Below are positions 8,241 through 15,553 of a stretch of 64,000 bases of DNA, piece after piece. The notes beneath the pieces were generated by a model that saw only the letters and a program-made list of their open reading frames with translations, made no database searches and was not told the origin of the DNA. The DNA is taken from contig JAFVBJ010000003.1 in assembly GCA_017480035.1 (NCBI GenBank), forward strand, positions 124,001 to 188,000. The letters run 5' to 3'. The position numbers and the translations under genes are program-made. The DNA comes from Candidatus Saccharimonadota bacterium (GTDB lineage: Bacteria; Patescibacteriota; Saccharimonadia; Saccharimonadales; Saccharimonadaceae). Positions within the stretch are counted from its first letter, which is position 1; the number at the start of each line of letters is the position of its first letter.

Positions 8241-8783
8241 ATGGGCAATGAAATTCTAGTTTTTGTTCTCGGCCAAGCTTTTGGCATTTTCGCTCTCATC
8301 TGCACAGTCGTCAGCATGCAGCTAAAAAAGCATCGTCCGCTCATGATTCTCCAGACCGCCTCTGAAGCTTTCATTGTTGCTCAATATCTCGTCAAAGGCG
8401 CTTTTACCGGCATGTTTCTCGCCATGGTCAGCTTCGTTCGTGACGTTATCTTCACCCACTACGGCAAAAAACGCGCTCCATTCTGGATTCTTCTCATAAT
8501 TTATGCCTTAATGACCGCTCTCACCGCGCTCAGTTGGGCCGGCCCGCTCTCAATTTTACCGTACGTCGGTTCTCTAGTTTACGCCTACACTCTCTGGTAC
8601 GGCAAAGTCAAATGGATTCGTTTCGGCAACGCCGTCGGCAACACTCCTTATCTCGTTTACACCATCTTGACAGGGAACTATGTGCTTTTTGTGATGACTC
8701 TATTTGAGGTTCTCTCCGCCGCCATCGGCTTCATCCGCATCGATCTTCTCGGTAAAAAAACAGCCAAAAAACGCAAAAAATAA
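8241..8783 (+). CDS. YgjV-like multi-pass inner membrane protein
   Basis: 180 residues with about five or six hydrophobic helices and a very basic C-terminal tail (GKKTAKKRKK). The pattern (GQAFGIFALICTVVSMQLKKHR near the N-terminus, then SEAFIVAQYLVKGAFTG, FVRDVIF, GNTPYLVYTILTGNYV) resembles the bacterial YgjV membrane protein family, whose function is not known. Predicted leader of only about two bases and no ribosome site. Monocistronic by spacing. Confidence 0.75.
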   Translation: MGNEILVFVLGQAFGIFALICTVVSMQLKKHRPLMILQTASEAFIVAQYLVKGAFTGMFLAMVSFVRDVIFTHYGKKRAPFWILLIIYALMTALTALSWAGPLSILPYVGSLVYAYTLWYGKVKWIRFGNAVGNTPYLVYTILTGNYVLFVMTLFEVLSAAIGFIRIDLLGKKTAKKRKK

Positions 8784-8857
8784 AATTCTACCTACAGTTT
8801 GTGGTCTTTTTGATGCATATACCCTAAAATTAAGGTAAAATTTAATCAAGGATAAAT

Positions 8858-9460
8858 ATGGATTTAAAGAAAATTGGTAAATTCATCGCCGAAAATCGCA
8901 AAACCGCCGGCCTTAGCCAAGAAGCTCTCGCCGAAAAACTCGATATTTCAGACCGCTCAATCTCGAAATGGGAACGTGGTATCTGCCTTCCCGATTCCGA
9001 TAACATGACAAAGCTCTGCGAGCTTTTTAATATCAATTACAACGAACTCCTTTCTGGCGAAAAACTCGAAAAATCCGAATACGAAAAACGTGCCGAAGAG
9101 AATCTAAAAGAGTTTAGCGAAATAGAATCGAAACAAAACAAAAAACTCTTCCTCTATGAGAATGTTATCGGCTACATGGCAAGCATCTCATTCGTCATCC
9201 TCGTTTTTGTCGCAAGTTACGCCGAACTCGAAACTTATATTCGCGTCATCTTGTTCGCTCTTGGATTCGTTCTCCTTATCGTCGGCGTCAGCTTTTGTCT
9301 AAAGATTGAGACTGAAACAGGGAAGTATGAATGTCGACACTGCGGAAACCGCTACGTCCCGAAGTATTCAACCGTCTATTTCGCCAAGCATTTCGGCCGC
9401 ACCAGAAAGATGCGCTGCCCAAAATGTGGCAAAAAATCTTGGCAGAAAAAAGTTATCTAA
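8858..9460 (+). CDS. XRE-family HTH protein with two membrane helices and zinc ribbon
   Basis: An N-terminal Cro/C1-type HTH (about residues 5-60: IAENRKTAGLSQEALAEKL, then DRSISKWERGICLPD) is followed by a charged linker. Two membrane helices come next (about 105-145). A C-terminal zinc ribbon has CRHCG (about 153) and CPKCGKKSW (about 188). A DNA-binding domain tethered to the membrane suggests a sensor-regulator; target and signal are unknown. A weak AAGG precedes the ATG by six bases, and TAAAAT lies at 8836-8841. A terminator follows. 200 residues. Confidence 0.85.
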   Translation: MDLKKIGKFIAENRKTAGLSQEALAEKLDISDRSISKWERGICLPDSDNMTKLCELFNINYNELLSGEKLEKSEYEKRAEENLKEFSEIESKQNKKLFLYENVIGYMASISFVILVFVASYAELETYIRVILFALGFVLLIVGVSFCLKIETETGKYECRHCGNRYVPKYSTVYFAKHFGRTRKMRCPKCGKKSWQKKVI

Positions 9461-9471
9461 TCATAAAAAAC

Positions 9472-9493
9472 GAGGCGAAAGCCTCTTTTTTAT
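9472..9493 (+). terminator. Terminator of HTH-zinc-ribbon gene
   Basis: 5-bp GC-rich stem, GAAA tetraloop, then TTTTTTATT. It faces the minus-strand tRNA-Arg genes. Confidence 0.8.
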
Positions 9494-9568
9494 TGGTAGG
9501 GCAGGTTGGAATCGAACCAGCATTGTATCCTTAGAGGGGATATGTCCTATCCGTTGAACGACTGCCCC
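9494..9568 (-). tRNA. tRNA-Arg (anticodon UCU), CCA encoded
   Basis: 75-base cloverleaf on the minus strand: acceptor GGGGCAG/CTGCCCT (one G-U), discriminator A and encoded CCA. D-stem GUUC/GGAC; anticodon stem UAUCC/GGAUA; T-loop UUCGAUU. The seven-base anticodon loop reads CCUCUAA, giving UCU (Arg, AGA codons). Two departures: position 33 is C instead of the near-universal U, and the T-stem has a C-A mismatch at its second pair. Confidence 0.8.
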
Positions 9569-9616
9569 GAGTTTACGAGGGGAAGAAAGCTTCAGCTTAC
9601 CACCCCAAAATAGTTT

Positions 9617-9693
9617 TGGTGACCCGGGCGGGAGTTGAACCCACAACCTTCTCCTTAGGACGGAGCTGCTCTATCCAATTGAGCTACCAGGCC
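9617..9693 (-). tRNA. tRNA-Arg (anticodon CCU), CCA encoded
   Basis: 77-base cloverleaf: acceptor GGCCTGG/CCGGGTC, D-arm GCUC..GAGC, anticodon loop GUCCUAA (CCU, Arg AGG codons), T-arm GUGGG UUCAACU CCCGC, discriminator A, encoded CCA. One G-A mismatch at the top of the anticodon stem. Lies 48 bases upstream of tRNA-Arg(UCU) on the same strand, so probably one transcript. Confidence 0.93.
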
Positions 9694-9792
9694 AAACACA
9701 GAGAGAAAGCCATAGCTTACCAGTCCCGGTTCCTATATTATAACAGATATACCATCTTTTTTCTAGTTCTCCCTTGAAATATTTAAAAATTT

Positions 9793-9801
9793 TGCTATAA
9801 T
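9793..9801 (+). promoter_or_regulatory. Extended -10 promoter of tRNA-Glu
   Basis: TGCTATAAT ending 19 bases before the tRNA 5' end. Confidence 0.75.
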
Positions 9802-9820
9802 ATATCTAGCGTAATTAACC

Positions 9821-9895
9821 GGTCTCGTAGTATAACGGTTAGTACAACGGGTTTTCATCCCGTCAACGCGGGTTCGACTCCCGCCGAGATCACCA
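9821..9895 (+). tRNA. tRNA-Glu (anticodon UUC), CCA encoded
   Basis: 75-base cloverleaf: acceptor GGTCTCG/CGAGATC, anticodon loop UUUUCAU (UUC), T-arm CGGG UUCGACU CCCG, discriminator A and CCA. It stands at the left edge of the accessory island. Confidence 0.95.
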
Positions 9896-9899
9896 TTCC

Positions 9900-9929
9900 A
9901 GAGTCAGGGCCAGAAATAGGCTCTTTTTT
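9900..9929 (+). terminator. Probable terminator after tRNA-Glu
   Basis: AGAGTC pairs with GGCTCT (one mismatch) followed by a T-run; a weak stem, but well placed. Confidence 0.5.
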
Positions 9930-9934
9930 GGTGA

Positions 9935-10026
9935 TGCGGTAAATACTATGTAGGTTATCCTGCGCTATCGCGTGATGATAATAAGACCGAGATTTGTCCG
10001 GAATGTGCGTTAAAGAAGCGCTGGAA
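9935..10026 (+). pseudogene. Remnant of a small zinc-ribbon protein, frameshifted
   Basis: The plus strand reads C-G-K-Y-Y-V-G-Y-P-A-L-S-R, then D-D-N-K-T-E-I-C-P-E-C-A-L, without a start codon. After position about 10011 the match continues in another frame as K-E-A-L-E. This resembles, from memory, the P-A-L-S-R-x-D-N-x-T-x-I-C-P-x-C-G-x-x-E-A-L motif of small phage or Firmicutes zinc-ribbon proteins. The 3' part lies inside the end of the convergent gene at 10010. It looks like a decayed mobile-element gene at the island boundary. Confidence 0.45.
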
Positions 10027-10978
10027 ACATATCTTTACCATCGTCGCGGTTTACAACGATAGTTGCGATATTCTTTTCCATATTTAGCTTAATATGGTCC
10101 ACTAAAACATCTAGACTCTCTGCACCAAGTTTGTCGAAAGTTCTTTCATTGTCGTAGTCGCCAAATAATAAGTTCAATTCCACTTCGGTTGCGGCGTTGT
10201 TTTTGCTGTATTTTTTCTTGAACTTATCTAGACTCTGTAAATATTCTGGTGTCAGTTCGGCTTTGAATAGGCATTCTTTCGGTTTTTGCTCGCGAAATTT
10301 TATCTTCAGATTCTTCTCACATTGTGATAGCATATCGGCAACGCACGATTTCTTGCTTTTGTTTACCGCATCGATTTTCATTGCTAGAAAAATGATTGAT
10401 TGTTCTGCGTAGGCTAGCTGTTTATCGTATACATTAGCGGAGAAGATTTCTGAATTATATGTAAAGGTGTATGGAGTTTTGGATTCGAATATGTTGTTCT
10501 GCAATGGAGTCCATTTGTCGTCGAATATTACGCAGAGGGCGTAAAAGGCCGCTAACGTGCGTAACAGAAAATGGATATTTGCTTTCTTTATATTCTTGCT
10601 TCTATTGTGTTTTAGTGCGTTATAAGCGGAATAATAATCGTTCTCGTCGCCTGTCTTATAATCAAATGGTTTAATACTAATTAGTGACTTTTTGAAATGA
10701 AAATTATCGTTGGAGATGTGTATTACCTTGTCTTTAAGTGAAAATATCTCTCCAATTTTTGTTATCATTGGGCCGATTTTGTTTTCGGTTTTCTTGAACT
10801 CGTCTCGATAGACGTCTTCATAAAGTGATTCGATATTCGTGCTGATTCTAATTATTAAGTCCAAGATTTCATTAGAATAAACTTTTAGTTGAGAGTCATC
10901 GAAATAAATACTATGAGACAGTTCCAGGACTTCTTTTTCGATTCTTTTGTAAGTAGACCAGTATACACTTCCGAACAT
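10010..10978 (-). CDS. Defence-island protein of unknown function, possibly HEPN-like
   Basis: 322 residues, no signal peptide or membrane helix. A largely helical N-terminal half has Y-N-A-L-K-H-N-R at about residues 116-123 beside DYYSAY. An asparagine/lysine/histidine patch of that kind occurs in HEPN-type RNase and abortive-infection proteins, but the R-x4-6-H motif is not clearly met, so this stays a suggestion. It is the last gene of the five-gene R-M/Shedu operon and begins directly after the Shedu stop. Codons are A/T-ending, unlike the core genes. Confidence 0.75.
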   Translation of the reverse strand: MFGSVYWSTYKRIEKEVLELSHSIYFDDSQLKVYSNEILDLIIRISTNIESLYEDVYRDEFKKTENKIGPMITKIGEIFSLKDKVIHISNDNFHFKKSLISIKPFDYKTGDENDYYSAYNALKHNRSKNIKKANIHFLLRTLAAFYALCVIFDDKWTPLQNNIFESKTPYTFTYNSEIFSANVYDKQLAYAEQSIIFLAMKIDAVNKSKKSCVADMLSQCEKNLKIKFREQKPKECLFKAELTPEYLQSLDKFKKKYSKNNAATEVELNLLFGDYDNERTFDKLGAESLDVLVDHIKLNMEKNIATIVVNRDDGKDMFPALL

Positions 10979-11959
10979 TTATCGATCCTTTGCTAGATTC
11001 AATGTTTTTCTGGCTCGCGCTAACACCTGGTCGTATGTAAGGATTGTCAAATCCTTATATCCATCATTTAGAATTCGGAAGGCTTTACGCTCTTCGTCTC
11101 CCCAATCTAATGAGCGACCGAAAATAAGAGTGGCTCTGGGCTTTACGATTGATGCATTCCCGATCCTTTTCAGCATTTTGGCGCTATTCATTTCTTCTTC
11201 TAGGGATTGGATGTAGTTTTGCGTTTGAGTAATCGCCTTAATCAAATCTTGCGAAGGTATAAGATTGTTGTGATCTTGTTTTGTATTCCAAAATTTTAAT
11301 TGTCCATTTGGTCTTTTTAATTCGACAATATCCACAAATCCATCAAAAGTCTCTACTAGATGGTCAGCTATGTTTTTGGTATCGATATCACGTTCATCGA
11401 TGATTCTTGTAAATTCATTACCCAGGATCCAATCGTTGTCTTCGAACCATTTTTGCCAATATGCTTCTGAGCGATCTTCTGTTAAAGCTTGTTTAAAATC
11501 ATTTAAGGCTTCTTCGCGACGACAAAATTCTACAATGTTCGTGACATCAGAGGATAAAATACTGTTTTTTACAAGAAAAGAACCAATTTCGTTCGCATTT
11601 TTATTATTGAATACTCCTTGGAGTTGCAACGCGAGATTATTGTCTAGGGAATCAGCTTTTATGTATTTACCAACACCAATTTTTAATAGCTCGTAATAAT
11701 CGTTTAAAAATTGCATCAAATTGTTTAGTTCATCACCTTTTAAAGTTAATGCACTTTTTGGCGAATCGGATTCCAGATCTTCCCATCTATTTTTATATCT
11801 CGCGATTTTTAATGATGGTTCTGGTTCATGATTTTTATGTGGTATTTTCCATAAGGTTGCTTTTGTTATCGCATTTTTGGTTTCTCTTAAAGTGACTGTG
11901 TCTGAGTACCCAATGCCATTTTTACTTTCGCGTATTACTTTTAATGAATTATTACTCAT
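10979..11959 (-). CDS. Shedu-type (DUF4263) anti-phage nuclease
   Basis: The C-terminal half carries the DUF4263/Shedu pattern: AYWQKWFEDNDWILGNEF, then DGFVDIVELKRP (about residues 209-220), a PD-(D/E)xK core with D, E and K placed as expected, and a C-terminal ATLIFGRS ... GYKDLTILTYDQVLARA. The N-terminal about 160 residues are a separate domain that may sense infection. Shedu (SduA) proteins are single-gene phage-defence nucleases. Here the gene overlaps the upstream methylase by ATGA, which ties it to the R-M operon. 326 residues. Confidence 0.88.
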   Translation of the reverse strand: MSNNSLKVIRESKNGIGYSDTVTLRETKNAITKATLWKIPHKNHEPEPSLKIARYKNRWEDLESDSPKSALTLKGDELNNLMQFLNDYYELLKIGVGKYIKADSLDNNLALQLQGVFNNKNANEIGSFLVKNSILSSDVTNIVEFCRREEALNDFKQALTEDRSEAYWQKWFEDNDWILGNEFTRIIDERDIDTKNIADHLVETFDGFVDIVELKRPNGQLKFWNTKQDHNNLIPSQDLIKAITQTQNYIQSLEEEMNSAKMLKRIGNASIVKPRATLIFGRSLDWGDEERKAFRILNDGYKDLTILTYDQVLARARKTLNLAKDR

Positions 11960-12729
11960 TTCTTCGACTCCTTTTCGAAAATAAATAAGTACTCATGTGC
12001 TAACAAGAGGAAGTTATATTTTATACTGTTGGTCTTCCAATATCCAGTTGCGCGGCAATTATGTTGTTTTTTCATGATTATTTCTTTTAGCTTAAAACCA
12101 GCATCTTCGAATACTTGCATCGTTTTGAAACTAAGAGGAATAACGTGGCCTTTCTGGCGTGTGTCACCCATTAGAATTGCGCAGAATTTGCCGAACTTTA
12201 ATACGCGATAGCTTTCTGATGCCACGCTTTTCATCTGTTCTAGGAAATCATTGACTTTAAAGTTTGATAAATCCTGTGGAATATCTTGACCCTCACTATA
12301 ATGAATAATATTTGCATATGGAGGATGCGTACAGATTAGGTCGATGCTTTCGTCCGGAATTGGTTTTAGGTTACGCGCATCGCATTTTGATACCTTGACT
12401 ATACCGTCTGCACCATCATACTTAAAATTTACTTTTTCGCGGCACCTTTGAAGTGCGACTGGGTTAACGTCCATCCCAATTATGTTGCGGTTTAGTAGTT
12501 TTGCCTCTACTAATGTAGTACCGCCACCAGCAAATTGGTCTAATACCCAGTCGCCCTCTTTTGAATAACGAAGTAAAATATTTCTTGGAATATATGGCGA
12601 CCAGTTTCCGCGCCATTTTGCATCGTGGGTAGCCCAGTTACCACGATTAGGAAAACTCCAGACGCTAGTCATTTCTAACTCAAAATCGTCTGGCCCCCAT
12701 TTCTTTATTTCTTTCTTTCTATCGGGCAT
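11956..12729 (-). CDS. DNA adenine/cytosine-N4 methyltransferase (N6_N4_Mtase-like)
   Basis: 257 residues. SAM motif I appears as VLDQFAGGGTTLVEAKLLNRN (about residues 62-82), followed by NIIGMDVNPVALQRC, and the catalytic motif IV appears as HPPY (about 136). The N-terminus (VWSFPNRGNWATHDAKWRGNWSPYIPRNIL) is typical of methylases that pair with restriction enzymes. This is not the DpnA-type second methylase of classical DpnII systems, which has motif IV before motif I. It begins five bases after the dpnII stop and overlaps the Shedu start by four bases. Its recognition sequence cannot be read from the sequence. Confidence 0.88.
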   Translation of the reverse strand: MPDRKKEIKKWGPDDFELEMTSVWSFPNRGNWATHDAKWRGNWSPYIPRNILLRYSKEGDWVLDQFAGGGTTLVEAKLLNRNIIGMDVNPVALQRCREKVNFKYDGADGIVKVSKCDARNLKPIPDESIDLICTHPPYANIIHYSEGQDIPQDLSNFKVNDFLEQMKSVASESYRVLKFGKFCAILMGDTRQKGHVIPLSFKTMQVFEDAGFKLKEIIMKKQHNCRATGYWKTNSIKYNFLLLAHEYLFIFEKESKK

Positions 12730-12734
12730 ATAGG

Positions 12735-13589
12735 CTAAAATCTCCCTATTACGCCGCTTTCAAGGTCGTTGATATTATAAACGTCATCCAATACATCAAA
12801 AGTTTCTTCGAGGTTGTTTCTAGCGCTATTCCAGCCTTTTCCGTCGGTAAACCATGCAAACTTAAAGCCCTCTATCGTTTTAGCTTCAAGTGCGAGTGTT
12901 TTATAGCTACGAGCCGTTTCATTAAGTTTAGAGCCACCACTACCATAGAAATTAGTTTCGATTCCATAGATGTTGCTGTCGGTTTTAATTACGAAATCAA
13001 AGCGTTTTTCGGCCTTGCCCTGATTAGAAATTGCAGAAAGGTCGATATTCCATTTGCTTTCAATTTCGCTAAGATTCATTTCTTTAAAATAATCTTTACC
13101 TTTGACATAGCCAGCTTTCTGAATATATCCCTCTACAAGATTCTCCATTAAATGACCACCACGATTCTTGCGACCGTTGGAATCTAGGCCGGTTTCTACG
13201 CCAGTAGTATAATCTACCAAGTTGCTAATAATATGATTTGCGATAAGGTCGAATAGACCAGTCTTTCGCATAAAGACCTTATATTGTTCGGCAGAGTAGT
13301 TCATTTTACTGAAGTTGTAGTTATACTCGCCATCTTCGTCTATTGCATATATTTCGTTAGAACGAACTGCCAGCAAAATAGGAATACACTTTAGTGTCTC
13401 AGGATATTTAGCGATAAGGTCGTCAAATTCTTGCTCAATGTTTTGCGAACCGACAAGCGCGTTCAATATATTTAATTCTACCTTGATGGCGTCTACGTTT
13501 TTATGAATCTTAGGAAAATCGATATAGTAGCCATAGTCAGCAATGCTTTCCCGAAACTCCCCCAGCCACTCGTTAAAATTTCTTTTCAT
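12735..13589 (-). CDS. Type II restriction endonuclease DpnII family (GATC)
   Basis: 284 residues matching DpnII along its length as far as memory allows: N-terminal FNEWLGEFRESIADYGYYIDFPK, central SNLVDYTTGVETGLDSNGRKNR, nuclease-domain KRFDFVIKTDSNIYGIETNFYG, and C-terminal DGKGWNSARNNLEETFD. DpnII cuts unmethylated GATC. Catalysis probably uses the acidic residues of the DFVI...YGIETN strands. AAAGGAG lies four bases before the ATG. It sits between the Dam-type methylase and the second methylase in one operon. Confidence 0.94.
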   Translation of the reverse strand: MKRNFNEWLGEFRESIADYGYYIDFPKIHKNVDAIKVELNILNALVGSQNIEQEFDDLIAKYPETLKCIPILLAVRSNEIYAIDEDGEYNYNFSKMNYSAEQYKVFMRKTGLFDLIANHIISNLVDYTTGVETGLDSNGRKNRGGHLMENLVEGYIQKAGYVKGKDYFKEMNLSEIESKWNIDLSAISNQGKAEKRFDFVIKTDSNIYGIETNFYGSGGSKLNETARSYKTLALEAKTIEGFKFAWFTDGKGWNSARNNLEETFDVLDDVYNINDLESGVIGRF

Positions 13590-13602
13590 TTTGCTCCTTT
13601 CT

Positions 13603-14667
13603 TTAAAAATTTGATATTAATAATTCGTTAATTTTTCCGCGTTTGTCACTATTTCGGTTTATCATGCGTGTTGCGGATACGCGCTTGATATTCTGTTTTG
13701 CGTAGGCGTCGTCAAAGAAGTTATCGTCTTCATTAGTATTCTTTGGATCGGAATTACTTGCGACTATCTTGGCACCCTTTTTATCTAGCTCTTGAACGAA
13801 TTTTGCAAGCTCTAATTGGTTCTTATCGTCAAACATGCCCTCTGTATAGGATGTGAAGTTGGCGGTCGGTGTTAGTGGACGATATGGTGGATCAAAGTAG
13901 ACAAATGTTTTATCATCTATAAAATCACCGGATTCCTTATAATCGCCACATACTATCTTCACGTTCTGCAGTTTCTTAGATACTGCCTTTAAATTATGCT
14001 CGTTGCAGATAAGCGGATTCTTGTATGCACCCATTGGTACGTTATATTCGCCTTTGCGATTTACGCGGTATAGCCCGTTAAAGCAAGTCTTGTTAAGGAA
14101 TATCATCAGGACGGCTAGCTCGACTCCATTTTCTTTTTTTCTCTTAAGCTCGTTGAATCGCGCACGTTTGGCGAGATAGGCTTCTTTGCGCTCATCATTA
14201 TCTAATGCTAGGTAATCGCTCTCAAATCGCCTTAAAACGTCTAGTAGTGCGTCGATATCGTCTCGGATTATCGTATATGTATTTATTAGTTCTGCGTTGA
14301 TATCACTAATATAAACTTCTTGAAGTTCGTACTTATTTAAGATGTCGAATAGAACTGCGCCGCCACCAACAAACGGTTCTGCGTATTTTGTTATAGTAGT
14401 ATCTTTGGTAAAAGGGTAGTATTGCTCGATTTCTTTGAGCAATTGTCCTTTACCGCCGGCCCATTTTAGAAATGGCTTTGCTTCGTTATTAATTAAGGAT
14501 GCGGCTTTTGTTCGTGCGTCCATTGGCTTTACGGCATCGCATGGAATTACCCATGAATTTCCGACGAACATAGCACCGATAATGCGCCCCTCAGAGCATA
14601 AAGTAGCTACTCTTCGTTGAGAGATATCCCATTTTGTAGCAGTTTCTTTTGCTGAAATATAATTCAT
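13603..14667 (-). CDS. Dam-type DNA adenine methylase (GATC) with N-terminal HTH
   Basis: Methylates adenine in GATC and protects the host from the DpnII-like enzyme. Core (about residues 62-354): FLKWAGGKGQLLKEI (motif X/I), AEPFVGGGAVLFDIL, ISDINAELINTY, and catalytic VYFDPPYRPL (DPPY, about 255). The first 55 or so residues are an added helix-turn-helix (ISAKETATKWDISQRRVATL, then GRIIGAMFVGNSWVIPCDAVKP) of the excisionase/MerR type, which could repress its own operon. 354 residues against about 280 for plain Dam. GAGGT lies before the ATG. Confidence 0.93.
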   Translation of the reverse strand: MNYISAKETATKWDISQRRVATLCSEGRIIGAMFVGNSWVIPCDAVKPMDARTKAASLINNEAKPFLKWAGGKGQLLKEIEQYYPFTKDTTITKYAEPFVGGGAVLFDILNKYELQEVYISDINAELINTYTIIRDDIDALLDVLRRFESDYLALDNDERKEAYLAKRARFNELKRKKENGVELAVLMIFLNKTCFNGLYRVNRKGEYNVPMGAYKNPLICNEHNLKAVSKKLQNVKIVCGDYKESGDFIDDKTFVYFDPPYRPLTPTANFTSYTEGMFDDKNQLELAKFVQELDKKGAKIVASNSDPKNTNEDDNFFDDAYAKQNIKRVSATRMINRNSDKRGKINELLISNF

Positions 14668-14691
14668 TTTACCTCACTTGTTCCACTTACT

Positions 14692-14697
14692 ATTATA
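14692..14697 (-). promoter_or_regulatory. -10 element of the R-M/Shedu operon
   Basis: Minus-strand TATAAT, 24 bases before the dam ATG, leaving a leader with a GAGGT ribosome site. The expected -35 falls within the palindrome at 14704-14722. Confidence 0.65.
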
Positions 14698-14703
14698 TTC
14701 CAA

Positions 14704-14722
14704 ATCTAGAATAATACTAGAT
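14704..14722. promoter_or_regulatory. Palindrome at the -35 position of the R-M operon, next to a GATC
   Basis: ATCTAG, seven bases, CTAGAT: a perfect 6+6 inverted repeat, with a GATC at 14720-14723 overlapping its end. Its position suits an operator for the HTH domain on the methylase, and its state could report GATC methylation. Confidence 0.55.
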
Positions 14723-14829
14723 CTGAAAATGCTTATCTTAAAACATTTTTTACCGTCTCGCGTCAAGAAAAATCCCACCCCTATTTTCCGCACAATAACT
14801 TTCAAAACCCGATTGTGTCCAAGTGGATA

Positions 14830-15327
14830 CTATCTATTGACTAAATGATAGAATGTTTTGTTAGAGTCGTCGCCATAATGGTTAATATCTTCCGGTTCGG
14901 CCCAAAGCGAAAGCTTGTGGACACGCCACTTGCCTATGAAAAACATCTGAACTATCGCGTCATTCACGTCGCGGTTATTTAAAGCGCGTGGAATATATGC
15001 GAGGGAAAAGTAGTACCATTTGTCGTCTTCGGCATCTAACCGTGCAAAAACGCGCTTACCACCCCTTGGGACGTGGAAGAACGAAGGTCTACCGCGCCCA
15101 AAAAGACGCACATCGAAGCGCTGTGTTAGTGTTTCCAGGGAATAAGTCTTTAATTCATGAATCGCGTCACGAACGGGCAACTCCATTAACTCCATGCGCT
15201 CGAATTTATCGTAATCGCGCGAATTGAATCTGCCGTTATGTTCGAGCATAAAACTTTCAAGTTGCCGAGCGGTAACCGGTATTGGCTTGCTAGGTTTAGT
15301 TTTCTTGAATGGGTGGCGTTTTGCCAT
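14830..15327 (-). CDS. Hypothetical protein, third gene of ClpP-class protease operon
   Basis: 165 residues, basic N-terminus (KRHPFKKTKPSKP) and no membrane segment. Conserved-looking aromatic stretches follow (FNSRDYDKFERMELMEL, KWYYFSLAYIPRALN, IGKWRVHKLSLWAEPEDINHYG). No family recognised. It starts two bases after the stop of the 74-residue gene, so it is translated from the same message. Island codon usage (A/T-ending, AGG and ATA present). Confidence 0.75.
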   Translation of the reverse strand: MAKRHPFKKTKPSKPIPVTARQLESFMLEHNGRFNSRDYDKFERMELMELPVRDAIHELKTYSLETLTQRFDVRLFGRGRPSFFHVPRGGKRVFARLDAEDDKWYYFSLAYIPRALNNRDVNDAIVQMFFIGKWRVHKLSLWAEPEDINHYGDDSNKTFYHLVNR

Positions 15328-15328
15328 G

Positions 15329-15553
15329 CTATTTTAATTTGGCTGCTTCGTGTGAGGGCTTATTAGTCGTATTATTTTTATTACCTGCTTTTTTTTTCTG
15401 CAAATCACCTATTATTCTATCTTTGATGTCTTCGGAACGTTCATTCCTAAGGGCCCTAATCAGGCTCAAAACATCCTCAGTTGAATTAGAACGTGATGTA
15501 CTAATTCCGGAGAAATTGGATACATTATTTGTATACGAGATTAGATTTAACAT
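15329..15553 (-). CDS. Small hypothetical protein, second gene of protease operon
   Basis: 74 residues, Asn/Ser-rich N-terminus, then an amphipathic helix (TEDVLSLIRALRNERSEDIKDRI) and a Lys/Asn-rich tail. No family recognised. Its ATG overlaps the protease stop by one base (TAATG) and its stop is one base from the next ATG, so it is embedded in a tightly coupled operon, the main evidence that it is real. Confidence 0.65.
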   Translation of the reverse strand: MLNLISYTNNVSNFSGISTSRSNSTEDVLSLIRALRNERSEDIKDRIIGDLQKKKAGNKNNTTNKPSHEAAKLK

